From Rhodovulum robiginosum (GTDB lineage: Bacteria; Pseudomonadota; Alphaproteobacteria; Rhodobacterales; Rhodobacteraceae): a stretch of 64,000 bases of DNA. The translations under genes and the position numbers were made by a program. The stretch lies in assembly GCF_003944755.1 (NCBI RefSeq), contig NZ_RWGU01000046.1:1-64000 (forward strand), in the 5' to 3' direction. The notes below the pieces were generated by a model, which did not search any database, was not told where the DNA came from, and worked only from the letters and a program-made list of their open reading frames with translations. Position 1 is the stretch's first letter; every line of letters begins with the position of its first letter. Below, piece after piece: positions 1 to 9,026 of this stretch.

Positions 1-2245
1 CCATGCCGAAGACAAGGTCGTTGCCATAGCCCGCGTCGATGCTGTCGTCGCCCGCGCCGCCGTAGATCTCGTCGCGCCGGTCGGCAGAGGTTGCGCCGCC
101 CTCGATCGTGTCGTCGCCGTCGCCGCCGTTGATGAAATCGGTGCCGTCACCGCCCTCGATGGTGTCGTCGCCGCCATTGCCGATCAGCGTGTCGGCCCCG
201 CCGAGGCCGCGGATCGTGTCCGGCCCGTCGCCGCCCTCCAGCTCGTCATCGCCGGGCGTGCCTGTCAGGGTCTCGCCGATCGTGCCGCCCCCGGCCAGTT
301 CCGAGGCGGTGACGGTGCGGTCGGCGAATTCGAAGCTTTCGACTTCGGCCACGTTGTCGGTGCCCAGCGCCGAGGTGAGGATAAAGGCGTCGCCGTCCTG
401 TGACACCTCGACATCGGCGAGGTCGATATCGAACACGGCGGTGTCGTCGCCTGCCCCGCCGCGGATGAAATCGTCGCCGCCGCCGCCTTCGATCCTGTCG
501 TTGCCGGCGTCGCCGTACAGCCCTTCGCCAAAGGTGTCGCCGCCGCGGATCGTGTCGTCGCCGTCGCCGCCGTTGACGTAGTAGGTAAAGCTATCCGACG
601 CGGTGATGTCGTCGTCGCCGCCATTGCCGTAAACGATGCCCCAGGGCGCATCGACGCCCGCCGCGTCACCCTCGGGCATGACGATGGTCTCGGCCTCGTC
701 GGTGCCGGCCACGGTGACGTCGAACCGATCGATGGCGTCGAGGTCGGTGACGACCTGAAGCGTGCCGATCTCGTCGAAATCCTCGGTGTACCAACTTACC
801 TGCTCGATGCCGAAATCGCCTGCGTCGTCCTGGTGGATGATTGTAGTGTGGCCGTAGGTGGTTTCGCGCACCAGCGTGTCGCCACGGTTGACGAAGGTCA
901 GCGCGTCGCGGCCCGGGTGGTCGATCACCTCCAGCGTGTCGAACCCGCCGGAATCGAAGATGTTCACGGTGTTCTCGGTGATGCCGTCGATGGTGTAGTA
1001 ATCGTCGCCCTCGCCGCCATCCAGGGTGTCGTCGCCGCCGTGGCCCCGGAAATAATTGTCGCCATCGGTGCCCGAAATGTCGTCGTCGAACTCGGTGCCG
1101 CGCACCCCTTCGATGGAGATCAGCGTGTCGCTGTCGCCGAACCCGTCGGTCGCGGTGCCCGCGGCCAGGTCGACGGTGATGCCGGCGGTGGCGCCCGCGG
1201 TGTCGTCGCGGTCATAGCGGGCCACGTCAAACCCGCCGCGCCCGTCGAGGATGTCGTCGCCGGCACGGCCGATCAGCTGATTGTCGCCGTCGTCGCCGCG
1301 CAACTCGTCGTCGTATTCGCCGCCGCGGGCGCGCTCGATCGATATCAGCGTGTCGGTGCCGCCATCGCCATCGGATGCGGTGCCTGCGGCCAGATCGACC
1401 GTCACGGACCCGCCGGCACCCGAATAGCTGACCTGATCAAGGTCGTCACCGCCATCGACCGTGTCATCGCCGGCGCCGGGTTCGATGTAGTCGAAGCCCG
1501 CACCGCCCTCGAGCCTGTCGTCGCCGTCACCGCCGATGAGTGAATCGTTTCCGCCTTCGCCGCGCAGGCGCACGCCGACATGGCTGCCGGTAATGCTGTC
1601 GTCGAACCGGGTGCCGCGAATGTCCTCGATGCCGGAAAACGTGTCGGTGTCGCCGAACCCGTCGGTCGCGGTGCCGGCGATCATGTCGACCACGACCCCG
1701 GCCTCGCCGCCGTAAGCCGCGTCGTTGTTGTAGCGCAGCGAATCCCAGCCGTCGCCGCCATTGATCACGTCATCGCCCGCCAGCGGCGCCCAGAGTTCGC
1801 CATTGCCGGTCGAGGCGCCGCCGGTAAAGGTGTCGCTGTCCGGGGTGCCCTCGAAATAGTGGGTGTAGGTGAAGGTGTCGTTGATCAGACCCGGATTTCC
1901 CGAGGTCACCGTGCCGCTGCCATTGCCGCTTGTGATCGTGACGGTGATCCCGCCGGTGCCTTCGAGATCGGCATAGGAGATGTCGATCCCTTCGCCATCG
2001 CCGTAGATCGCCGAATTGCCGAGGATCGTGTTGTTGCCGAAGCCGGGGCGGATGTAGTCGCCGAAGCCCTCGGTCGTGCTGTCGCCTTCGGAGGCGTCGA
2101 GCGTGTCGTCGCCGTCGCCGCCGCGCAGATCATCGCGCCCGGTGCCGCCGTCGATCTGGTCGTTGCCTTCCAGCCCTTGGATGAAATCGTCTTCCGGCGT
2201 GCCGTTCAGAATGTCGTTGCCTTCGGTTCCAAGAATATCGGCCAT
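1..2245 (-). CDS. RTX-family calcium-binding repeat protein (5' part; 3' end outside window)
   Basis: The translated minus strand is packed with glycine/aspartate nonapeptides of the GGxGxDxL type (for example GGDGDDTL, GGGGDDFI, GGAGDDTAVF). In RTX proteins these fold into Ca2+-binding beta-rolls after type I secretion. About 748 codons are visible from the ATG at 2245, which has a GGGGG ribosome site about ten bases upstream; there is no Sec signal, as expected for T1SS substrates. Three larger modules with a VDLAAGTATDG...TDTLISIE core recur near 1640-1700, 1345-1410 and 1120-1180 and alternate with the nonapeptides. No catalytic domain is visible in this part. The C-terminal secretion signal lies beyond base 1, and no T1SS genes occur in the window. 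Function could be adhesin, S-layer-like protein or secreted enzyme. Confidence 0.9.
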   Translation of the reverse strand, partial: MADILGTEGNDILNGTPEDDFIQGLEGNDQIDGGTGRDDLRGGDGDDTLDASEGDSTTEGFGDYIRPGFGNNTILGNSAIYGDGEGIDISYADLEGTGGITVTITSGNGSGTVTSGNPGLINDTFTYTHYFEGTPDSDTFTGGASTGNGELWAPLAGDDVINGGDGWDSLRYNNDAAYGGEAGVVVDMIAGTATDGFGDTDTFSGIEDIRGTRFDDSITGSHVGVRLRGEGGNDSLIGGDGDDRLEGGAGFDYIEPGAGDDTVDGGDDLDQVSYSGAGGSVTVDLAAGTASDGDGGTDTLISIERARGGEYDDELRGDDGDNQLIGRAGDDILDGRGGFDVARYDRDDTAGATAGITVDLAAGTATDGFGDSDTLISIEGVRGTEFDDDISGTDGDNYFRGHGGDDTLDGGEGDDYYTIDGITENTVNIFDSGGFDTLEVIDHPGRDALTFVNRGDTLVRETTYGHTTIIHQDDAGDFGIEQVSWYTEDFDEIGTLQVVTDLDAIDRFDVTVAGTDEAETIVMPEGDAAGVDAPWGIVYGNGGDDDITASDSFTYYVNGGDGDDTIRGGDTFGEGLYGDAGNDRIEGGGGDDFIRGGAGDDTAVFDIDLADVEVSQDGDAFILTSALGTDNVAEVESFEFADRTVTASELAGGGTIGETLTGTPGDDELEGGDGPDTIRGLGGADTLIGNGGDDTIEGGDGTDFINGGDGDDTIEGGATSADRRDEIYGGAGDDSIDAGYGNDLVFGM

Positions 2246-2368
2246 AAAACTGTCCCCCGAAATGAACCGGTATTTGCTACCGTTGGTTTAGGTTTTGAAA
2301 AGTAACCGATTCTTTTTTCTGCGCCAAACTGTCGCACATTGTTGCCGCGCGAACGTGAAGCGACCCCC

Positions 2369-2411
2369 ACCGCCCGGCCGCGTCGACCCTTCCAAAACCG
2401 AACCGGGCGGT
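2369..2411. repeat. 9-bp perfect inverted repeat upstream of the HlyD/RbbA operon
   Basis: ACCGCCCGG at 2369-2377 is complementary to CCGGGCGGT at 2403-2411 with a 25-base spacer. It lies 50 bases before the start of the HlyD-like gene, in the 215-base gap after the divergent RTX gene. It could be an operator or an RNA hairpin; no T-run follows, so a terminator is unlikely. I see no clear promoter hexamers in this gap. Confidence 0.3.
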
Positions 2412-2460
2412 TTAGTCATCGGAATGTCCTCCGACCCCGCAACCGTCGGAAGGGAGTCGC

Positions 2461-3444
2461 ATGAACCGTCGCTATTTCATTCTTCTGGTCCTCGTCGCGT
2501 TGGTCGCTGGCGGTGCGCTGCTGTGGCGCGAGGCGCAGAACGGCGCGGTGCCCGAGGGGTTTGCCCTGTCCAACGGCCGGATCGAGGCCGAGCGGGTGGA
2601 CGTGGCCACCCAGTTTGCCGGGCGGCTGGCCGAGATCATGGTGCGCGAAGGCGATATGGTCGAGGCGGGGCAGGACCTCGCCCGGCTCGATTCCAAGCAG
2701 CTTCAGGCCCAGCTGCGCGAGGCCGAGGCCGGCGTGCGCGCCGCCGAGCAGGGGTTGGCCGAGGCCCGCGCCGTGCTGGCGGAACGCCAAAGCGCGCTGA
2801 CCTTTGCCCGGCAGGAACTGCACCGGGCCGAGACCCTGGGCGAGCGCGGCTACGCGCCCGGAGAGACGGTGGACATGCGCCGGTCGGAGCTGGCCTCGGC
2901 AGAGGCGGCGGTCGCGTCAGCGGAGGCCGGGATCGCCACGGCCGAGGCCAGGATCGAAGCGGCGCGGGCCACCGTGGACCGGCTGAACGCCGACCTGGCG
3001 GATTATTCCCTGGCCGCGCCGCGCGCGGGGCGCGTGCAATACGTGCTGGCCAAAACCGGCGAGGTGCTGCCGGCCGGGGCCAAGGTGGTGACGTTGCTCG
3101 ACCTCACGGACGTGTCGATGACCGTCTATTTGCCCACCTCCGCCGCCGGACGTCTGGCTTACGGCGCCGAGGCGCGGCTGATCTTCGATGCCGCACCGCA
3201 ATTCGTGGTTCCGGCCAGCGTCACCTTCGTGGCGAGCGAGGCGCAGTTTACCCCGAAATACGTCGAGACGGCGGAAGAGCGCGAAAACCTGACGTTTCGG
3301 GTCAAGCTGACAATCGCGCCCGAGATATTGGCCGTCTATCGCAACGTGGTGAAAAGCGGCGTGCCCGGCGTGGCCTATGTGCGTGTCGACCCCTCGGCCG
3401 ACTGGCCGGCCGAGCTGGCCGTGAACCTGCCCGATGGCGGCTGA
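2461..3444 (+). CDS. HlyD/YhiI-like periplasmic adaptor (membrane fusion) protein
   Basis: 327 aa. One N-terminal membrane anchor (residues about 5-22) is followed by a lipoyl/barrel-sandwich half (GRIEAERVDVATQFAGRL, residues about 40-70), a long Ala/Glu-rich coiled-coil hairpin (about 75-180) and a beta-barrel region with the second lipoyl half. This is the build of adaptor proteins that join an inner-membrane ABC exporter to the outer membrane. The start has a GGAAGGGAG ribosome site. The 3' end overlaps the next gene by 11 bases, so the two are translationally coupled. The order adaptor, double ATPase/permease, permease matches the E. coli yhiI-rbbA-yhhJ cluster. The transported substrate is unknown. 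Confidence 0.88.
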   Translation: MNRRYFILLVLVALVAGGALLWREAQNGAVPEGFALSNGRIEAERVDVATQFAGRLAEIMVREGDMVEAGQDLARLDSKQLQAQLREAEAGVRAAEQGLAEARAVLAERQSALTFARQELHRAETLGERGYAPGETVDMRRSELASAEAAVASAEAGIATAEARIEAARATVDRLNADLADYSLAAPRAGRVQYVLAKTGEVLPAGAKVVTLLDLTDVSMTVYLPTSAAGRLAYGAEARLIFDAAPQFVVPASVTFVASEAQFTPKYVETAEERENLTFRVKLTIAPEILAVYRNVVKSGVPGVAYVRVDPSADWPAELAVNLPDGG

Positions 3445-6157
3445 GCCGGTCGCCGAAGCCGCCGGGCTGAGCCACCGCTACGGCGCAAAGGCGGCGCTGA
3501 GCGACGTTTCCCTCACGCTGCCGGCCGGCCGAATGGTCGGGCTGATCGGGCCCGACGGGGTGGGCAAATCTACCCTGCTGGGCCTTTTGGCGGGGGTGCG
3601 GCGGCTGCAGGCGGGCCGGTTACAGGTCCTGGGGGGCGATATCGCCGAGGCCGCCCACCGCCGGGCGGTGCTGCCGCGCATCGCCTACATGCCACAGGGT
3701 TTGGGCCGCAACCTTTACCCCACGCTGTCGGTGCGCGAGAACCTCGACTTTTTCGGGCGGCTGTTCGGGCAGGGGCCCGACGAACGCGCCTGGCGCATCG
3801 ACGAGTTGTTGGCCGGCACCGGGCTTTCGCCCTTTCCCGACCGCCCGGCCGGGCAGCTTTCGGGCGGCATGAAGCAAAAGCTCGCGCTCTGCTGCGCGCT
3901 GATCCACGACCCCGACCTGCTTGTCCTCGACGAGCCCACCACCGGTGTCGATCCACTGTCGCGCCGCCAGTTCTGGGATCTCATCGCCCGTATCCGCGCC
4001 CGCCGCCCGGGGATGAGCGTGGCCACCGCCACCGCCTATATGTCCGAGGCCGAGGGGTTCGAGCACCTGATCGCAATGGACGCGGGCAGGGTGCTGGCCT
4101 CTGGCGGCCCGGCGGATATCAAGTCCCAGACCGGGGCCGACACGCTGGAAGCCGCCTTTATCGCGCTTCTGCCCGAGGATCGGCGCGACGGGCATCAGGG
4201 TGTGGTTCTGCCGCCCCGGCCGTCCGACGGCCACGTACCGGCGATCGAGGCCGAGGGGCTGACCAAGCGGTTCGGCGATTTCACCGCTGTCGATCATGTG
4301 GATTTCCGCATCGAAAAGGGCGAGATCTTCGGTTTTCTCGGCTCGAACGGGTGCGGCAAGACGACCACGATGAAGATGCTCACCGGCCTGCTGCACCCCT
4401 CAGAAGGTCGGGCGCGGTTGTTCGGCAAGCCGGTAAAGAGCGGCGATCTGTCGATCCGGCGGCGGGTCGGGTACATGTCGCAATCCTTCTCGCTCTATTC
4501 CGAACTGACGGTGCGGCAGAACCTGATGCTGCATGCCCAGCTTTTTCAGCTTGCGACCGCCGAGCGCGCCCCGCGCGTGGCCGAACTGCTGGACCGGTTC
4601 GACCTTGTCGGCGTGGCCCACCAGCGCGCGCCCAACCTGCCGCTGGGGGTGCGCCAGCGGCTGCAACTGGCCGTCGCGGTGCTGCACCGGCCCGAGATGC
4701 TGATCCTCGACGAGCCCACCAGCGGGGTCGACCCGGTGGCGCGCGACCGGTTCTGGGAGCTGTTGATCGAGCTTTCGCGCCGCGACGGGGTGACGATTTT
4801 CATCTCGACCCATTTCATGAACGAAGCCGAGCGCTGCGACCGCATCTCGCTGATGCATGCGGGGCGGGTGCTGGCCATGGGCCCGCCCGGCCGGCTGTGC
4901 GAGGAAATCGGCGTGCCAAGCCTGGAAGAGGCGTTCATCGCCCACCTCGAAAAGGAGGCCGAAGACGCGGCGCCCGAGCCCGATGTGCCGCGCACCGCCG
5001 CTGACACGGCCCGCCGGCCCGCCCGCGCAGTCTTTTCGCCGTCCCGCGCCTGGGCGTTCGCGCGGCGCGAGGCGACCGAGCTGATGCGCGACCGCATCCG
5101 CCTGGCCTTTGCGCTGATCGGGCCGATGGTGCTGATGCTGGCCATGGGTTACGGCATCTCGTTCGATGTCGAGAACCTGCGCTACGGCGTGCTCGACCAG
5201 GACCAAAGCCGCGAAAGCCGCGGCTTTCTGCGCCAGCTGTCAAGTTCGCGTTACTTCGATGAACAGGCGCCGATTGCCAGCCTGTCTGCCGTCGATACGC
5301 GGCTGAAACGCGGCGACATGACCATGGCGGTGATCGTGCCCCCCGGCTTTGGCCGCGACCTGCTGGCCGCTCGGGGCCCGGAGGTGGCGATCTGGCTCGA
5401 CGGGGCCAACACCGTGCGGGCCGAGACCGCGAGGCGCTACGCCGAGGCGGCGTTCCAGGATTTCCTGATCGAGCTTTCCCAGGACGAGACGGGCATCACG
5501 CCCCGGCCGTCGGCCGCCGAGATCGCGCCGCGCTTTCGCTACAACCAGGCCTTCGTGTCGGCGCAGGCGATCCCGCCCGGGGTGCTGATGTTGATGCTGA
5601 TGATGATCCCGACGATGATGACCGCGCTCAGCATCGTGCGGGAAAAGGAAATCGGGTCTATCACCAATTTCTCGGCGGCGCCCGTGGGCAAGATGGAGTT
5701 CCTAACAGGCAAGCAGCTCCCCTATGTCGCGGTGGCGATGGTCAGTTTCGCCCTGTTGCTGGCGATGCTCGGCGCGGTTTTCGGGCTGGGGATCAAGGGC
5801 GACCCGCTGGCGCTGGTCGCCGGCGTGGCGCTTTACGTCACGGCGGCGACGGGCTTTGGCCTGGTCATCTCCAGCTTCGTGCGGTCGCAGATCGCCGCGA
5901 TCTTCGGCAGCGCGATCATCGTGGTGATCCCGGCGGTCAATTTCTCGGGAATGCTTTACCCGGTTGCGACCATGCAGGGCCCGGCCGCGATTGTCGGCCA
6001 CGCCTTTCCAACGCTCTACTTCCAGCGCATCAGCACCGGCGTGTTCAACAAGGGCCTGGGCCTCGGTGATCTGTGGACGAACCACCTGGTGCTGTTCGGC
6101 TTTTGCGCGGTGTTCTGGGCGCTGGCGGCGGTGTTGCTGCGCAAGCAGGAGGCCTGA
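3434..6157 (+). CDS. RbbA-type ABC protein: two ATP-binding domains fused to an ABC-2 permease
   Basis: 907 aa with three parts. NBD1 has Walker A GPDGVGKST (residues 39-47), signature LSGGMKQKL (about 140) and Walker B LLVLDEPTTGVD (about 162). NBD2 has Walker A GSNGCGKTT (about 303), a degenerate signature LPLGVRQRL (about 402) and Walker B ILDEPTSGVD (about 423). The C-terminal third (about 530-907) is an ABC-2 membrane domain with a large periplasmic loop and several hydrophobic segments. This is the layout of RbbA/YhiH. RbbA was named for ribosome-bound ATPase activity, but the operon with an adaptor and a second permease supports export. The first ATG sits inside the end of the upstream gene, and the next gene starts two bases after this stop. 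Confidence 0.9.
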   Translation: MAAEPVAEAAGLSHRYGAKAALSDVSLTLPAGRMVGLIGPDGVGKSTLLGLLAGVRRLQAGRLQVLGGDIAEAAHRRAVLPRIAYMPQGLGRNLYPTLSVRENLDFFGRLFGQGPDERAWRIDELLAGTGLSPFPDRPAGQLSGGMKQKLALCCALIHDPDLLVLDEPTTGVDPLSRRQFWDLIARIRARRPGMSVATATAYMSEAEGFEHLIAMDAGRVLASGGPADIKSQTGADTLEAAFIALLPEDRRDGHQGVVLPPRPSDGHVPAIEAEGLTKRFGDFTAVDHVDFRIEKGEIFGFLGSNGCGKTTTMKMLTGLLHPSEGRARLFGKPVKSGDLSIRRRVGYMSQSFSLYSELTVRQNLMLHAQLFQLATAERAPRVAELLDRFDLVGVAHQRAPNLPLGVRQRLQLAVAVLHRPEMLILDEPTSGVDPVARDRFWELLIELSRRDGVTIFISTHFMNEAERCDRISLMHAGRVLAMGPPGRLCEEIGVPSLEEAFIAHLEKEAEDAAPEPDVPRTAADTARRPARAVFSPSRAWAFARREATELMRDRIRLAFALIGPMVLMLAMGYGISFDVENLRYGVLDQDQSRESRGFLRQLSSSRYFDEQAPIASLSAVDTRLKRGDMTMAVIVPPGFGRDLLAARGPEVAIWLDGANTVRAETARRYAEAAFQDFLIELSQDETGITPRPSAAEIAPRFRYNQAFVSAQAIPPGVLMLMLMMIPTMMTALSIVREKEIGSITNFSAAPVGKMEFLTGKQLPYVAVAMVSFALLLAMLGAVFGLGIKGDPLALVAGVALYVTAATGFGLVISSFVRSQIAAIFGSAIIVVIPAVNFSGMLYPVATMQGPAAIVGHAFPTLYFQRISTGVFNKGLGLGDLWTNHLVLFGFCAVFWALAAVLLRKQEA

Positions 6158-6159
6158 GT

Positions 6160-7287
6160 ATGCTGCGCGCGCTGCACAACATCTTTCGCCTTGGCATCAA
6201 GGAGCTTTTCAGCCTTGCCCGCGACCCGGTTCTGGTGGTGCTGATCCTCTATACCTTCACCGTTGCGGTGGCCGTGGTGTCCAAGGGGGTGCAGACCGAG
6301 GTGCGCAACGCCGCCATCGCCATCGTCGACGAAGACCGCTCTTCGGTTTCCGCGCGGTTGCGCGGGGCGTTCCTGCCGCCCTATTTCCAGCCGCCGCAGC
6401 TGATCGGTTACGAAGAGATGGACCGGCTGCTCGACTCGGGCAGGGTGAGTTTTGTTCTGGTCATCCCCGAAGGGTTCGAGCGCGATCTGCTGACCGATCG
6501 TGCGCCGGTGCTGCAACTGAACGTGGATGCCACGGCGATGACCCTGGCCGGCAACGGCACGGCCTATGTTCAGCGTATCGTGCAAGAGGAAATCGCAAGG
6601 TTCCTGTCGCGCGCCGAGGCCACGACGGACTATCCAGCCTCCATCGTGCCCCGGGCGCGTTTCAACCCCAACCTCCATTCGGTGTGGTTCCTGGCCGTCA
6701 ACCAGGTGATCAACAATGTCAGTATCCTGGCCGTGGTGCTGTCGGGCGCGGCGGTGATCCGCGAGCGCGAGCATGGCACGATCGAGCATCTGCTGGTCAT
6801 GCCGGTCACCTCGCTGGAGATCATGCTGTCCAAGGTCTGGGCCAACGGGCTGGTCATCGTGTTCGCCGCGGTGGCCTCGCTCTTTGCGGTGGTGCAGGGG
6901 GCTTTGGGCGTGCCGGTGCCCGGCTCTCTGGCGGTGTTTGCGCTGGGCGCGGCGGTCTATCTCTTCGCCGCCACGTCGCTGGGGATCATGCTGTCGACGA
7001 TCGCGACGACGATGCCGCAATTCGGGCTGCTGGCGATTCCGGTTTTCATGATCCTGTTCCTGCTGTCGGGCGGGATCACGCCGCTGGAGGCGATGCCCGA
7101 CGGGCTGAGGCTTGCCATGCAGGCCTCGCCCGCCAGCCATTTCACGGCGTTTTCGCAGGCGGTGCTATATCGGGGGGCGGGGCTTTCGCTGGTCTGGCCG
7201 CAGCTTCTGGCGATGGCGGGGATCGGCGCGGCGTTCTTCGCCTTCGCGCTGATGCGGTTCCGCGCGACGATGGCGGCGGTGCGGTAG
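6160..7287 (+). CDS. ABC-2 type permease (YhhJ-like)
   Basis: 375 aa. One N-terminal membrane segment (VVLILYTFTVAVAVVSKG, near residues 25-40) is followed by a periplasmic region of about 150 residues and five C-terminal membrane segments, typical of ABC-2 permeases. A longer frame is open upstream to 6073, but the ATG at 6160 is chosen: AGGAGG lies a few bases before it, and it begins just after the stop of the RbbA-type gene. It probably pairs with the ABC-2 domain of that protein to form a heterodimeric export channel. Last gene of the operon. Confidence 0.88.
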   Translation: MLRALHNIFRLGIKELFSLARDPVLVVLILYTFTVAVAVVSKGVQTEVRNAAIAIVDEDRSSVSARLRGAFLPPYFQPPQLIGYEEMDRLLDSGRVSFVLVIPEGFERDLLTDRAPVLQLNVDATAMTLAGNGTAYVQRIVQEEIARFLSRAEATTDYPASIVPRARFNPNLHSVWFLAVNQVINNVSILAVVLSGAAVIREREHGTIEHLLVMPVTSLEIMLSKVWANGLVIVFAAVASLFAVVQGALGVPVPGSLAVFALGAAVYLFAATSLGIMLSTIATTMPQFGLLAIPVFMILFLLSGGITPLEAMPDGLRLAMQASPASHFTAFSQAVLYRGAGLSLVWPQLLAMAGIGAAFFAFALMRFRATMAAVR

Positions 7288-7303
7288 GGTCTTGCGCATG
7301 GCT

Positions 7304-7323
7304 GCCCGGCGCAAAAGCCGGGC
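7304..7323. terminator. Hairpin between convergent operons
   Basis: GCCCGGC at 7304-7310 and GCCGGGC at 7317-7323 form a perfect 7-bp stem with loop GCAAAA, in the 73-base gap between the converging ABC permease gene (+) and ThDP enzyme gene (-). There is no T-run on either strand, so its role as a terminator is an inference from position. Confidence 0.35.
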
Positions 7324-7360
7324 GGGGCGACTGATCGGTGCGCCACATAACGGCGACCGC

Positions 7361-9022
7361 CTAATCGGGCTCCACCTGCACGTCGAGCAGCGCCAGCCGC
7401 CCGTCGGCCACCGCGGCCAGCCCGTCGGCGATGGCCGCGTCCAGCTCTTCTGCCCGCTCAACCCGCCGCGCCCAGGCACGGCTGGCCTGGGCCGTCTGGC
7501 AAAAATCGGGGCTGGGGGCGAGGCCGGTCAGCGGCATCGCGTTGGTCTTGGCCGCCATGCCCTCGGGGTAGAGCTGGGCCACCGAGGCGCGCACGGCGCC
7601 CCATTCGGCGTTGTTGACCACCACGACCAGCAAGGCGAGGCCCAGCGCCTCGGCGATCTGGTGGCAGGCGGTGGGGTTGGCAAAGATATAGCTGCCATCG
7701 CCCATGGTGGCGACCACCACGCGGTCCGGGGCGGCCAGCTTGGCCCCCATCGCGGCTGGAAACGCCCAGCCGAGCCCGCCTGAATGCGGCTCCTGGAACC
7801 AGCTTCGATGCGTCCGGCGGGGCAGGGCGGATAGTGGCACGCCGAGTTCGGAAAAGACGGTGGTCTCGTCGTCCAGCGCGTGGCCCAGCGCCGCGGCCAC
7901 CTGGGCCTTGGTCAGCCGGCCCGGCGAAGGTGCCGCGGGCACGGGACGGGCGGCGAGGCGGGCGCGGCGCGCTTCGGCGGTGGAGCCTGGTGGCCGGTCC
8001 GCCATGGCGCCGATCAGGGCGGGCAGGGCGGCGGCCGTCTCGCCGGCAATGGCCAGATCGGCGGGAAAGCTGCGCATCGGAAACCGCGCGAAAAGCGGGT
8101 CCGGCCCGAGTTGGATGACCTTGGCGCCGGGCGCCAACGGGTGCTTGTCGGGCCACCAGGGGGCCAGCGCGTTGACCACCAGCACCACGTCGGCGTCGGC
8201 GAGGTACGGGCCCGGATCGGCGCCGACATGGCACGGGTGATCCGTGGCGATGGCCAGATGGGTGGCCCACCACGAGGCGACGGGCATCGCCCAGTCCGAC
8301 GCCCATTGCCCGAAGGCGGCAAAGGCCGCGGCGCTGCCGCAGCCGCGCTGGGCGATGACCAGCGGGCGTTGGGCGCTTGCCAGCCAATCGGCAGCGGTCC
8401 TCAGCGCGGCGGGGTCGGGGGCGACCCCGGCGGGACGCAGCGTGGGCGGCGCGGCGACGGCCTCGGCGGGCAATTCCTCGCACAAGACCTCGCGCGGCAG
8501 CGACAGGTAGACGGGGCCCTTGGGCGTGGACTGGGCAATCGCGTGAGCGCGGTCGAGAACCGGCCCGATCTGCTCGGGGAAGCGCAGTTCGTAGTCCCAT
8601 TTGCAGGCCTCGCGCACCAGCGCGGCCTGGTCGAACATCTCCTGCCCCCAGCCGATCGGCACCGTGCGCGCGCCGAAGCGGCCGCCCTCGGCAACCGGGG
8701 TGCGTCCCGACATCAGGATCATCGGCACATGCTCGCAGGCCGCGTTGATCGCCCCGATGGCGCCGTTGGCCAGCCCGACATTGGTGTGCAGCATCACCGC
8801 CTGGGGCCGGCCGGTCATCAGCCACACGCCGTGGGCCATGCCCATCGCCGCGTGTTCGTGCGGGCAGGCGATGGCGCGCGGCAGGCGCTGCCCATCGGCC
8901 ATGGCGCGGGCGAGCCCCTCGATGATCGGCGGGAAATCCGTGCCGGAATTGACAAAGACGTAATCGACCCCCAGCGCGCCCAGCCGGGGAAAGATCGCCG
9001 ACCCCGCGGTGATTTGCGCCAT
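7361..9022 (-). CDS. Thiamine-diphosphate-dependent enzyme (acetolactate synthase/benzoylformate decarboxylase-like)
   Basis: 554 aa. Conserved ThDP-enzyme features are visible: the N-terminal pyrimidine-binding domain with the catalytic Glu in PHEHAAMGMA (E56), a central Rossmann-like domain, and the C-terminal ThDP/Mg motif GDGSY...NN (residues about 440-468). The family converts 2-oxo acids by decarboxylation or carboligation; no subfamily can be named. The ATG at 9022 is preferred over an upstream in-frame codon at 9076: a run of six G lies just before it, and it sits four bases after the dctM stop. As last gene of a dctPQM operon it probably acts on the imported acid or a product of it. 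A true biosynthetic IlvB is less likely because no small regulatory subunit is adjacent. Confidence 0.85.
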   Translation of the reverse strand: MAQITAGSAIFPRLGALGVDYVFVNSGTDFPPIIEGLARAMADGQRLPRAIACPHEHAAMGMAHGVWLMTGRPQAVMLHTNVGLANGAIGAINAACEHVPMILMSGRTPVAEGGRFGARTVPIGWGQEMFDQAALVREACKWDYELRFPEQIGPVLDRAHAIAQSTPKGPVYLSLPREVLCEELPAEAVAAPPTLRPAGVAPDPAALRTAADWLASAQRPLVIAQRGCGSAAAFAAFGQWASDWAMPVASWWATHLAIATDHPCHVGADPGPYLADADVVLVVNALAPWWPDKHPLAPGAKVIQLGPDPLFARFPMRSFPADLAIAGETAAALPALIGAMADRPPGSTAEARRARLAARPVPAAPSPGRLTKAQVAAALGHALDDETTVFSELGVPLSALPRRTHRSWFQEPHSGGLGWAFPAAMGAKLAAPDRVVVATMGDGSYIFANPTACHQIAEALGLALLVVVVNNAEWGAVRASVAQLYPEGMAAKTNAMPLTGLAPSPDFCQTAQASRAWARRVERAEELDAAIADGLAAVADGRLALLDVQVEPD

Positions 9023-9026
9023 CGCC

